From UBA11358 sp049517655 (GTDB taxonomy: Bacteria > Verrucomicrobiota > Verrucomicrobiia > Limisphaerales > UBA11358): a stretch of 64,000 nucleotides of DNA. Under the pieces are notes generated by a model. That model saw nothing but the letters and a program-made list of their open reading frames with translations. It made no database searches and was not told the DNA's origin. The stretch lies in the NCBI GenBank assembly GCA_049517655.1, contig JBEKRQ010000003.1, positions 310,001 to 374,000 of the forward strand, in the 5' to 3' direction. The translations under genes and the position numbers were made by a program. Shown piece by piece: positions 7,813 through 16,341 of the stretch (positions within the stretch are counted from its first letter, which is position 1; each line of letters begins with the position of its first letter).

Positions 7813-9033
7813 TTATTTTGGCTTTCCCAGCAGCGACGAAAGTTTTTCATCTGCCTTGGACAGGTCCACCGGCTGTTCCCGTTCAGCTGCGGGCGCAAGT
7901 TTGGCTGGTGGCGGAGCCGGCTCCGCGGCTTTCGTCAAGGCTTCGAGTTTCTTATCGTCCGCTTTTGGTTCCGCTTGAGACGCGGGCCGCAGCACGGCAG
8001 TTGGGCGCGCTGTTTCCGGCAGAGCAAGGCGTTCCAGAATTTTCTCCGTTACTGATTTTTCTTCGATGCCGCCGCGCAAATACTCCGCCACGCGCGCGCC
8101 GGAAATCGAGCCGCTCGTTTCGGCGGCGGCTTGACGCGCCTTTTGCACCACGTCGAGAAAATAGCTCTCCAGATTTTGCGTCGGATTGTCCACGCACACC
8201 TTGTCAGTGGCTGTGTCGTGGCGGATGATTTCCAGCACGCGCTCCAACGTTTCGCGCGGCAGCACCGGCGTCGTGATGCGCAACGTGTCGGGCGTGGCGA
8301 GCAATTCCTTCAACGCGCCCATCGCCTGCACTTTGCCGCCGTAGTAAATCACCACGCGGTCGCAAACGTCCTCCACATCTGCAAGCAAATGGCTGCTCAA
8401 AATCACCGTCTTGCCGCGCCGCGCCAGCGCAAGAATCAAATCCTTCACTTCGCGGCAGCCAATCGGATCGAGGCCGGCAGTGGGTTCGTCCAAAATGACA
8501 AGGTCGGGATCATTGATGAGCGCCTGTGCCAAACCGATGCGGCGTTGCATTCCCTTTGAAAACTCGCCGACCACACGCGTGAGGGTTTTTCCCAGGCCGA
8601 CCATTTCGAGCAATTGCTCCGTGCGATTATTCCGTTCGCTTTTGGACAGATGAAAAAGGTTTCCGAAAAAATTCAGCGTCTCGCGCGAGTTGAGGTAGCG
8701 GTAGAGATACGATTCCTCCGGCAGATAACCGATGCGCGATTTGGTCTGCACATGCCGCGGCGAATGGCCAAAGACTTCGATATGTCCTTTGGTCGGGTAA
8801 AGCAAACCGAGCAGCAGCTTTACGGTGGTGGATTTGCCGGAACCATTCGGCCCTAGCAGGCCGAAAACTTCACCGCGCCGCACGTCGAAGTCCACGTTGT
8901 CCACCGCACGCGCCTTGGGCCGATGCCAGAAATCCTTGAAGACCTTGGTCAGCCCGCGAACGGAGACGACGACCTCGCCGCTTGATTGCGGATTGCGGAT
9001 TGCAGATTGCGGATTTAATTCGGCGATGGGCAT
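7813..9033 (-). CDS. ABC transporter ATP-binding protein
   Basis: 406 aa. Walker A is GPNGSGKST; the signature region is FSKGMQRRIGLAQAL, followed by Walker B LVILDEPTAGLDP and the His-switch SSHLLADVEDVCDR. This is the NatA/CcmA-like class that pairs with ABC-2 permeases. The C-terminal 170 residues hold a linker and an Ala/Pro/Lys-rich tail (PAPPPAKLAPAAE), unusually long for this class. The first 18 residues come from a heptamer tract (8984-9016) and read LNPQSAIRNPQS, so the ancestral start was probably near the GEVVVSVRGLTK segment. The start lies 2 bases after the P-type ATPase stop. Confidence 0.85.
   Translation of the reverse strand: MPIAELNPQSAIRNPQSSGEVVVSVRGLTKVFKDFWHRPKARAVDNVDFDVRRGEVFGLLGPNGSGKSTTVKLLLGLLYPTKGHIEVFGHSPRHVQTKSRIGYLPEESYLYRYLNSRETLNFFGNLFHLSKSERNNRTEQLLEMVGLGKTLTRVVGEFSKGMQRRIGLAQALINDPDLVILDEPTAGLDPIGCREVKDLILALARRGKTVILSSHLLADVEDVCDRVVIYYGGKVQAMGALKELLATPDTLRITTPVLPRETLERVLEIIRHDTATDKVCVDNPTQNLESYFLDVVQKARQAAAETSGSISGARVAEYLRGGIEEKSVTEKILERLALPETARPTAVLRPASQAEPKADDKKLEALTKAAEPAPPPAKLAPAAEREQPVDLSKADEKLSSLLGKPK
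8984..9016. repeat. Heptanucleotide tract GATTGCG-type x4 at ABC ATPase start
   Basis: Four to five GATTGCG/GATTGCA units encode the N-terminal NPQSAIRNPQS of the ABC ATPase on the minus strand. The tract sits between the annotated ATG and the first conserved strand. Confidence 0.85.
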
Positions 9034-9035
9034 AA

Positions 9036-11027
9036 CTACGCCATCTTCGGCGTCAGTTGGCCGGAAATTTTTTGCGGTGGCTCAACTGGTTCGGGATGGA
9101 AATGTTCCAGTTCCTCGCCTTTGCGCACGAGGCGGGCGCTGTTGAAGACGACGATCAGCGATCCGGTGACGTGTAAAAACGCGGCCATAATTGGATGCAA
9201 GTAACCAATCGACGCAAGCGTCAACCCGCTGATGATGAACAGCACGCCAAACGAAAAGTTTTGGTTGATGATCGTGCGCGTGCTGCGCGAGAGTTTCACC
9301 AGAAACGGCAGCCGACGAAGGTCGTTGTTCATCAACGCAATCGTTGCGCTATGGATGGCCACTTCGCTGCCCGCTGCGCCCATCGCGATGCCAATGTCGC
9401 CCGCTGCCAGCGCCGGCGCGTCGTTCACACCGTCACCGACAACCGCGACGCGATAGCCTTTGGCTTTCACCGACCGGACAAACTCAACTTTGTTTTGCGG
9501 CAGGCAATCGCCCTTCGCCTCTTCGCAACCAATTTCAGCCGCGATACGTGTTGTCACTGGCTGGCGGTCGCCGGAAATCATCGCGATGCGGCGAACGCCC
9601 GCTTCCTTCAATTCGGCGAGCGATTCCTTCGCCTCGGCGCGGGTCTGATCCTGCAAGCCAACCCAGCCGATGCACTTGCCGTCGCGTGCGACAAAAATCA
9701 AACTCCAGCCTTCAGTTTCGTTGAGGTCAACGGATTTTACAAAATCTTCCGTGACGCCGTTGTCCTTGAGCCATTGCGCGCGGCCAACCAAAATTTTCGC
9801 GCCGTTCACGTTGGCCTTCACGCCGCGCCCGGCGGTTTCGGCAAAGTCCTTTGGTTCGATAAGCGGGACATTGGCTTCGCTCGCAATTTGCGCGAGCGCC
9901 TTGGCCGTCGGATGGTTGCTGTATTTCTCGGCGGACGCGGCAAATCGCAAAAGCTCGGCGGGTTTTATTTCGCCGAGCGGCGCCAGACGACTGACGGCGA
10001 GCTGACCGGTCGTGAGCGTGCCTGTTTTGTCAAAGACGAAGGCGTTGATCCTCGCCGCGGCTTCGATGTCAGCGACGTTCTTGATCAAGATGCCGAGGCG
10101 CGCGGCAGCGGAAAGCGCGGCGACCATCGCGGTCGGCGTTGCCAGAATGAACGCACACGGGCAGGAGATGACAAACACGGCGATAACGCGGCTCAAGTCG
10201 TGCGTGAACGCCCAAACAAGCGCGCCGATGACCAGCACGAGTGGCGTGTAAAAACCCATGTATTGGTCCACGATCTTCATGATCGGGAGTTTGGTTTTCT
10301 CGGCAGCCAGAATGAGTTCGCGCACGCGGCCCAGCGTCGTGTCAGTGCCGGCGCGGCTGACTTTGATCTCCAAAACACCGGTGAGATTTTGTGTGCCGGC
10401 AAAAACCTCGTCGCCGGACTTTTTATCCACCGGCAGTGATTCGCCGGTGATGGTGGCCTGATTGAATGAGCCCTGGCCGCTGACGATGATGCCGTCCGCC
10501 GCGACGTTGTCGCCGGGGCGGATGCGTATCACATCGCCGACCGCCAAATCTTTTGCCGCGACTTCTTCCTCGTTGCCGTCTTTTTTGATTCGCCGCGCCT
10601 TGGTCGGCGTGAGTTTGATGAGCAATTCGATGGAAGCGCGCGCGCCTTCGGCGGTGCGGGTTTCGATGAGTTCGCCGGTGAGCATGAAAAACGCGACGAC
10701 ACCGGCAGTCTTGTAATCGCCGGACGAGAATGCCGCGAGCACGGCGATGGCGACGAGTTCGTTGATGCTGAGACGGCCGACGCGCAAATCCTTGACGGCT
10801 GTCACGACGATCGGATAGCCAAGCACAATCGCACCGATGAACGCACTGGCGCTGGCGACGGTGCCACCCTGCTCGAACAACCAGTCCACGATGAAGGCAT
10901 TGAGGACGAAGACAACGCCCGCGACGGCCTGCCACAAATGCACGGGCGAGTGCTCGTGGTCGTGGTCGCAGCTACACTCCGGCCCGTGCTCATGTTCGTG
11001 CCGGCTCAAAAGTGATGTGATTTGCAT
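9036..11027 (-). CDS. Heavy-metal translocating P1B-type ATPase
   Basis: 663 aa. A His/Cys/Asp-rich metal-binding leader (HEHEHGPECSCDHDHEH) replaces the usual HMA domain. Then come the TGES actuator motif, the membrane SCPCAF site (CPC at about 289-291), the phosphorylated DKTGTLT (Asp near 333) and the GDGVNDAPALAAGDIGIAMG hinge. The last helix pair has NQNFSFGVLF and HVTGSLIVVFNSARL, which is neither the classic copper (YN/MxxSS) nor the ZntA (NxxxK/D) signature, so the metal is uncertain; Zn, Cd or Co are the likelier choices. It follows three SPFH genes by 20 bases and probably shares their transcript. Confidence 0.88.
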   Translation of the reverse strand: MQITSLLSRHEHEHGPECSCDHDHEHSPVHLWQAVAGVVFVLNAFIVDWLFEQGGTVASASAFIGAIVLGYPIVVTAVKDLRVGRLSINELVAIAVLAAFSSGDYKTAGVVAFFMLTGELIETRTAEGARASIELLIKLTPTKARRIKKDGNEEEVAAKDLAVGDVIRIRPGDNVAADGIIVSGQGSFNQATITGESLPVDKKSGDEVFAGTQNLTGVLEIKVSRAGTDTTLGRVRELILAAEKTKLPIMKIVDQYMGFYTPLVLVIGALVWAFTHDLSRVIAVFVISCPCAFILATPTAMVAALSAAARLGILIKNVADIEAAARINAFVFDKTGTLTTGQLAVSRLAPLGEIKPAELLRFAASAEKYSNHPTAKALAQIASEANVPLIEPKDFAETAGRGVKANVNGAKILVGRAQWLKDNGVTEDFVKSVDLNETEGWSLIFVARDGKCIGWVGLQDQTRAEAKESLAELKEAGVRRIAMISGDRQPVTTRIAAEIGCEEAKGDCLPQNKVEFVRSVKAKGYRVAVVGDGVNDAPALAAGDIGIAMGAAGSEVAIHSATIALMNNDLRRLPFLVKLSRSTRTIINQNFSFGVLFIISGLTLASIGYLHPIMAAFLHVTGSLIVVFNSARLVRKGEELEHFHPEPVEPPQKISGQLTPKMA

Positions 11028-11047
11028 AACAAATTATGAATGCCGGA

Positions 11048-12142
11048 TTATTGTTGCGTCGCCGTTTTCGGCTGCGGCGGCTCACGATTCAGCATGAGCC
11101 GGAGTTCGCGCGGTTTGCCATCGGCGCGCTCGGGCAAAAAGATTTTGTCCTGCACGTTCGTAAGCACCTGCCCCATCGTTTGCATCAGAATTTGCTGTGC
11201 GAACAAACTTGGATTGCTTTCGTATTTCGGCAACAAGTCGCCAAATCGTTTTGCCTCGGCAGTAATGGATTGGACGTAGCGCGTGCGGGCAGACTCGGCG
11301 GCATTGGTGATGGACGTGGCCTGCGCGCCAGCCTGGCTCAGCACCTGGTTTTCGTAACTATGCGCATCGTTGAGGACTTTGTTGCGATTTTCCCGCGCGG
11401 ACGTAACGCGGGTAAAAACGTCCTGCAATTGTCTGGGCGGAATGCTTTGAAGCTCGCACTGGTCAATGACGATGCCAAGCTGTTCCTGCTCAGTCAAATC
11501 GCTGACGCGCTGAAGCACGGCGTCGCGGAACCCGGCCACGTCGCGCGTGAGGACGTCGTCCACGTTGAAATGCGCGGCGGTGTAAAGCAGCGCGTTGTTC
11601 AGCGCGTTTTGGACGGTGTTGGACGCGGACTCGAACCCAAACACGAAGCGAATCGGGTCTTCGATATGATAAAAAAGTGTCGCGCGGGTGTGAATGATGT
11701 TGCGATCTGCGGTGAACACGTAGCCGTCCACCGCCGGATTGAGCGACCCTCTGGGGGGTGGTTCGATGCCGCTCAATTCCTGTTCCGGTGTGGTGAAATA
11801 CCAGCCGACGGTGGAGGTGATTTTTTGAATTTCCGTGATCGGAATTTTGACCACCTCGTCAATCGGATACGGAAACGACCAATGCAATCCGGCCTTCAGC
11901 AAGGCTTTTTGTCCCTGGCCGACGGGCCTGCCGAAACGGAGGATCACCGCATTTTCCTGCGGGCCGACGGTGAAAAAGCCGGAACCGAAAAACGCCAGCA
12001 CCATCAGCAGCATCACGACTTTGACAATTGCAAAGCTGCTGCGCAACGCCTCGGCCAGCGCCTGCGAACCGGCGTCGTCCGGTGTCACCGGCGCAGGATG
12101 CTCGTGCGCGTGATCGTATTCGTTATCGTGGCTCATATTCAC
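11048..12142 (-). CDS. SPFH/band 7 protein, HflK-like
   Basis: 364 aa. A short His/Asp-rich cytoplasmic leader precedes a membrane helix (about 38-58) and an SPFH domain starting FTVGPQENAVILRFGRPV, then a long Ala/Glu/Arg-rich coiled coil (about 250-320). HflK and HflC form a membrane cage around the FtsH protease and modulate it. The gene overlaps the stop of the middle SPFH gene by 4 bases. It has the HflK-style GLHWSFPYPIDEV segment. The His-rich N-terminus resembles that of the neighbouring metal ATPase and may be coincidental or may bind metal. Confidence 0.78.
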   Translation of the reverse strand: MNMSHDNEYDHAHEHPAPVTPDDAGSQALAEALRSSFAIVKVVMLLMVLAFFGSGFFTVGPQENAVILRFGRPVGQGQKALLKAGLHWSFPYPIDEVVKIPITEIQKITSTVGWYFTTPEQELSGIEPPPRGSLNPAVDGYVFTADRNIIHTRATLFYHIEDPIRFVFGFESASNTVQNALNNALLYTAAHFNVDDVLTRDVAGFRDAVLQRVSDLTEQEQLGIVIDQCELQSIPPRQLQDVFTRVTSARENRNKVLNDAHSYENQVLSQAGAQATSITNAAESARTRYVQSITAEAKRFGDLLPKYESNPSLFAQQILMQTMGQVLTNVQDKIFLPERADGKPRELRLMLNREPPQPKTATQQ

Positions 12143-13047
12143 CGGCTCGGCGCGTTGGTCGGCAGATGTTGGAACAAATCAAACGGCGGCGTGCGCTCGT
12201 CGAAAATCAAGGTCGCGCGTTGGTTGAGCGATTGTTGCAACGCGCCGATGCGCAACAGAAAATTGGCCAGTTCGGGATTTTGCTGAAAGACCGGCAGCAT
12301 TTTGGCGGCTTCGGCTTCGCCCTCGCCGCGAATGCGCGTCGCGGCGGCATCGGCGTTGGCAATGGTTTCGGCAGCCTGACGGTCGGCGGCGGATTTGATT
12401 TTTTGCGCCTCGGCCTCGCCTTCATACTGGAATCGGCTGATGAGAATTTGACGCTCGGATGTCATGCGCTGAAACACGGTTTGCGTCACACTCTCCGGCA
12501 AGCCGAGTTTCTTGATGCCGAGAAATGCGATTTCAATGCCGCAATTGTTCGTTTGCAACTGCGATTGGACGGCCTGCTCGATTTCGTTTTCGATGGCGTC
12601 AAACTTCAATTGTTTCGCGTCGGCGTTCACAAAATCCGACAGGGGATGCTTGCCGACCACGGCGCTTTTGGCGCTGCGCAACATGCTTTCGAGCATCCGT
12701 TGCGCGGCGGCCACGGAACCGCCGGCGAACTTCGGGAAGAACGTCGCCGCATCGGAAATCCGCCAGCCGACATAGACACTCGTCAGCAAATTGTTGTTAT
12801 CCGCCGTGAGATTTTCGCTGAACTTATCCTCAAAATTTTGGATCCTCTGATCGAATTTATAGACTTTCTGGATCGGCCACGGCCATTTCAAATACGCGCC
12901 CGGCTTGTCGTAAGGCTGCGCTGTAGGCTTGCCGAACGTCGTGACGACGGCGACTTCGGATTGGCGCACTTGGAAAACAAAGAGCAGCAGCGCGAAAATT
13001 ACAATCAGCACTGCGCCGATGACGATGGTCATTATATTGCGTTTCAT
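12139..13047 (-). CDS. SPFH/band 7 protein, HflC-like
   Basis: 302 aa, close to the usual HflC length. An N-terminal membrane helix (about 5-25) is followed by VRQSEVAVVTTFGKPTAQPY, the SPFH core and the Ala/Glu-rich coiled coil YEGEAEAQKIKSAADRQAAE, ending in a Pro/Leu-rich tail. It overlaps both neighbours by 4 bases, which fits a fixed-ratio complex. No FtsH gene lies in the window. Confidence 0.8.
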   Translation of the reverse strand: MKRNIMTIVIGAVLIVIFALLLFVFQVRQSEVAVVTTFGKPTAQPYDKPGAYLKWPWPIQKVYKFDQRIQNFEDKFSENLTADNNNLLTSVYVGWRISDAATFFPKFAGGSVAAAQRMLESMLRSAKSAVVGKHPLSDFVNADAKQLKFDAIENEIEQAVQSQLQTNNCGIEIAFLGIKKLGLPESVTQTVFQRMTSERQILISRFQYEGEAEAQKIKSAADRQAAETIANADAAATRIRGEGEAEAAKMLPVFQQNPELANFLLRIGALQQSLNQRATLIFDERTPPFDLFQHLPTNAPSR

Positions 13048-14927
13048 GGTGATGAATTGGTTGACACGTTTAAATTCAAAAGGTCTTCACGGATTTTGTC
13101 CTCCAGATCGAAAATCATCACGTCCTGCGTGTTGGTGACGAGCAAAATGTATTTGCGCGCTCTGGCGGTGGCGTCGGCAAACGCCTGGAAATACGCGCGC
13201 TGCCGATACACCGACGGCGCGGCCTCGAACGCTGGAATCTGGTTTGTGAACAACGCGGCGTGCGCAAACGCCGAGACAGTGAGCCGTTGCCGCATTGCAT
13301 CGGCGACGTTCGTTGTCGTGAATGCCCGCGCACCAGCCAACGCATTTGTGCGGATGGCCTCGGCCCGAGCGTCGAGAATTGTGGCAAGTTTCGTCTGTTC
13401 CGCGCCGACGACTTTTTCGTAGTCACCCGCGACTTTCACCGGCGGATGGATGTCCTGCAAACCCGCAAAAATGATTTTCGCTCCGAGCCGGCATTTATCC
13501 GCAGCAGCTTGAATCCGCACGCGCAACTCCTGCGCCGCCTCCAGGCGCGTGTGCGACATGACTGCGTTCAAGTCCACGCTCGCGAGGTAATGAACCACTT
13601 CGCGCGTGGCCAGATCCTGGAGCAGATTCGTCGGGTCGGCATTATTGTAAGCCCAGGCGCGGACATCGGTGATTTGGAACTGCACCGGAATGCTGACGGC
13701 GATGAGGCTCACCGGCGGCGCTTTGAGCGTGTCATTGGTGTCGGTGTTTTCGTTTTTAATCGTGACCGGCTCGAGGTTGCCGACGAGGAAATTGTCCTCT
13801 TTTGCGTGGCTCACGCTCCACAAAATCGTGTTTGCGTTTTCGCTTTGCGCATCCGGCGTGTAGCCGACGACAAACGACTGAATTTGATCCGTATGGTAGC
13901 GGTAAATTTTGTCTGCCGGCCACGGCAATTTGAAATGCACGCCCGGTGTCAAAACTCCGCTCGCAACGGGTTTGCCGAAGCGTTCCAAAACCGCCTGCTC
14001 GCCCGCGTCAATGAACACGACGCCCGTGGACAGCAACAGCACCGTCAGTTGTGCCAGCAACAGGGCGGGCAGGTTTTTTTGGAGCAGCTTGAAAAACCAC
14101 GTCTCCGAAACCTTGAAGCCAAATTGATAGTCCAGCGCCTGCGCCGCCGTTGTGAACAGCCCTTCCGGTTGCGCGAGCAGGCCGACGAGCCGGCTGTCGT
14201 AAAGCGGCCGGGCGATTTCGCCCTTCACGCGCGGCCGGTAAATTTCCAGCAGCAGCGTGATGAACATTTCCGCCGCCATTAAACCCAGCAGCACGCACAG
14301 CACACGCGTGATATAGAAATCAACTTTCGGAAACCCCGCTTTGACTCCGGCAATGCCCAGCGCGGTGACAAAACAAATATACGCGCCCGCCAGCAGGAAA
14401 CTGGCGCTGGGCCGCAACAAGCGCTGATTTTCAAGCCGCGCGACGGTCACGGAAAACCGGCCAATCAAAAACAGCAACAATGCAAAAACACCAAACAGCG
14501 TGAGCGCCGGCATGACGCGATCGGACGCAATGTCACCGGTCGCTTTGGAAATCCAGCGCCAAAGCAAATATGCGCTGCCGCCTTCGAGCAAAAACAATAG
14601 CACGCCGAAACCCGGCACGACGAATTTCTCAAACTGTTCGCGTGCGCGCTGCGCCTGAAAAACCTCCGCCTCTTTTGATTCAAACAGCGTTGATTCGCCC
14701 CGGGTGCGGGCGAGTTCCTCAAACTCCATTTTTTCCAGCCGCTCATTTTCCTCGAGCTGCATTTGAAACCAACTGGCGAACGCCACCAATACGCTCAAAC
14801 CGAGAAAAACCGAGCATACCTCCCCTGCAAGCGACTTTACAAAAGTCGTCACGACGAACGCGGCGGCAAAAATCACCACTGCCGCGATCAGATTCACCAA
14901 ACCATGTTTTTGAACGTTGTGTTCCAT
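13044..14927 (-). CDS. Large SPFH/band 7 protein with N-terminal polytopic membrane region
   Basis: 627 aa, about twice the size of HflK. Residues 12-52 and about 100-260 hold five to six predicted helices, with a charged coiled segment (ENERLEKMEFEELARTRGE) between them. A further helix at about 295-313 leads into an SPFH domain beginning VFIDAGEQAVLERFGKPV and continuing FKLPWPADKIYRYHTDQIQ. It heads a tightly coupled trio with HflC-like and HflK-like proteins and could act as a membrane scaffold or the third subunit of a hetero-oligomeric cage. The fusion of a polytopic region to SPFH is unusual; no specific family name is claimed. Confidence 0.75.
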   Translation of the reverse strand: MEHNVQKHGLVNLIAAVVIFAAAFVVTTFVKSLAGEVCSVFLGLSVLVAFASWFQMQLEENERLEKMEFEELARTRGESTLFESKEAEVFQAQRAREQFEKFVVPGFGVLLFLLEGGSAYLLWRWISKATGDIASDRVMPALTLFGVFALLLFLIGRFSVTVARLENQRLLRPSASFLLAGAYICFVTALGIAGVKAGFPKVDFYITRVLCVLLGLMAAEMFITLLLEIYRPRVKGEIARPLYDSRLVGLLAQPEGLFTTAAQALDYQFGFKVSETWFFKLLQKNLPALLLAQLTVLLLSTGVVFIDAGEQAVLERFGKPVASGVLTPGVHFKLPWPADKIYRYHTDQIQSFVVGYTPDAQSENANTILWSVSHAKEDNFLVGNLEPVTIKNENTDTNDTLKAPPVSLIAVSIPVQFQITDVRAWAYNNADPTNLLQDLATREVVHYLASVDLNAVMSHTRLEAAQELRVRIQAAADKCRLGAKIIFAGLQDIHPPVKVAGDYEKVVGAEQTKLATILDARAEAIRTNALAGARAFTTTNVADAMRQRLTVSAFAHAALFTNQIPAFEAAPSVYRQRAYFQAFADATARARKYILLVTNTQDVMIFDLEDKIREDLLNLNVSTNSSP

Positions 14928-14940
14928 TTGGCTCGTTAAA

Positions 14941-15050
14941 CTAGTGACTGGTTAAATGGGCCAAATGAGCGGTTCATCAAATGCGATGCGCACTTTTCGT
15001 CGCCGAGATTCAACCTGTTTAACCAACTACTCATTTGACCAATCACTCAT
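14941..15050. repeat. Degenerate 16-mer repeats (GAGTRRTTGGTYAAAY)
   Basis: The gap upstream of the large SPFH gene carries three degenerate copies of a 16-base unit, one on the plus strand (about 14944-14956) and two in tandem on the minus strand (about 15014-15049). They look like another small dispersed repeat; no promoter could be confidently chosen here. Confidence 0.4.
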
Positions 15051-16211
15051 TCAACTCAATTCCCGTTCCTCAAACAGTATTATGCCGATGGCCAGTACTG
15101 CACCCGCGTAAGCAACCATATAGGCGAATGCCTTGCCGACGTAGCCCCATTGAAAGGTGCTTTTGTCCATGTCCAAAGCGTCCGCAAACCAGAAAAGCTG
15201 CCAGTTTGGAACGACCGTGTAAAGCACTGAAGCCCACCAAGAACCACCCATACCTGCTTGAGTCAGCCGCAATTTGTCCTCGGCGCTGACGTATAGCAAC
15301 TCGCTCGGTTCAAGTATGCCGTTTTTGTTCGTGTCATATTTCTCAATGAATTGCTTGAGCAGGGCCTTTTGATTTTCCGACCAGCGTGAACTGTAGAGTT
15401 CATCTCTCATGTCGGACAGCCAGATCGGGTGCGATTTCCAGACAGGCTCCGTGTGCCTGCCAAACATGTAATCCGACGTCAGTCCGATCAAAAAAAACGC
15501 CGAGCAAACCACCAATGTGGGAATTGTGTCCAACTGCGTCGAACATGCCAGCGCCAGCGCCGCCAGAATCCACAAAGCGAACAAAATCAGGATGCCCGCC
15601 GGCACCAGCCGCCAGTCCACGCGCGCGACCTCGTTCACACTCTGCATTTGTGTGGTAAACCGGAAAATGATGAATGCCGCCAGCGTCGCGAAAACCACCA
15701 GTGCAAAAACCGCATCGCTCACAAATGGTCGCCGCAGAAAAAAATTACTAAAACCCGCCAGCCCATAGGCCGCCGCTGTGCCTGCCATAAAAATTAAAAG
15801 CGCGGCCACATCCGTTTTGCCATAGGCATCGAACGCCATGCGGCTGGCCAGCAGCACCCCAATGAGATTCACATAGGTCAGCACCGTCAGCGCCGCTGCG
15901 ATGCCGGCAAATTTGGCCAGGAAAAATTGCGCGCGCCCAACCGGCTTGGACAGCACTGCCAACACCGTTCCCCTGCGGATTTCGCGTGCCAGCGACGCGG
16001 AAGCGCTCAACACCGCGCAAAACAACCCCGACAGCAGCATCACCGCCAGCGTGCTGTTTTTGACCAGTTTCGGCTCGTCGCCAAACGCGAAGTAGTACGG
16101 CACCGCCAGAAAAATTTCAAAAAACACAGATGCCGTCATCAGCAGCAAAAAAATCGGCTGCCGGATTAATTCCATGAAAGCGTTTGTGGCAATGGTAAAA
16201 AATTGTCGCAT
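15051..16211 (-). CDS. ABC-2 type permease with embedded EF-hand loop
   Basis: 386 aa. Six predicted helices (about 16-37, 52-72, 93-118, 128-150, 161-182, 203-240) and a last one at 355-378 match ABC-2/NosY-like permeases; LAREIRRGTVLAVLSKPVGR is the coupling segment. A hydrophilic loop at about 255-345 contains DTNKNGILEPSE (293-304), a canonical 12-residue calcium-binding EF-hand loop with acidic or Asn ligands at positions 1, 3, 5 and 12 and the central Gly at 6. No ATPase gene is adjacent; the closest is at 7813-9033 in the same run. Start follows MRQFFTIATNAFMELIRQP, typical for the class. Confidence 0.75.
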   Translation of the reverse strand: MRQFFTIATNAFMELIRQPIFLLLMTASVFFEIFLAVPYYFAFGDEPKLVKNSTLAVMLLSGLFCAVLSASASLAREIRRGTVLAVLSKPVGRAQFFLAKFAGIAAALTVLTYVNLIGVLLASRMAFDAYGKTDVAALLIFMAGTAAAYGLAGFSNFFLRRPFVSDAVFALVVFATLAAFIIFRFTTQMQSVNEVARVDWRLVPAGILILFALWILAALALACSTQLDTIPTLVVCSAFFLIGLTSDYMFGRHTEPVWKSHPIWLSDMRDELYSSRWSENQKALLKQFIEKYDTNKNGILEPSELLYVSAEDKLRLTQAGMGGSWWASVLYTVVPNWQLFWFADALDMDKSTFQWGYVGKAFAYMVAYAGAVLAIGIILFEERELS

Positions 16212-16341
16212 GGCAAACTTCCGTGAAGATTACGAGGCTCGCGGCTGATTGCAAACGGTTAATCCGCCCGTTCTGAATGATAAGGACAGCACTTGGGAAT
16301 TGACAGCAAGTTGGCAAACAATGTTCAAATGAAATAAAGGC

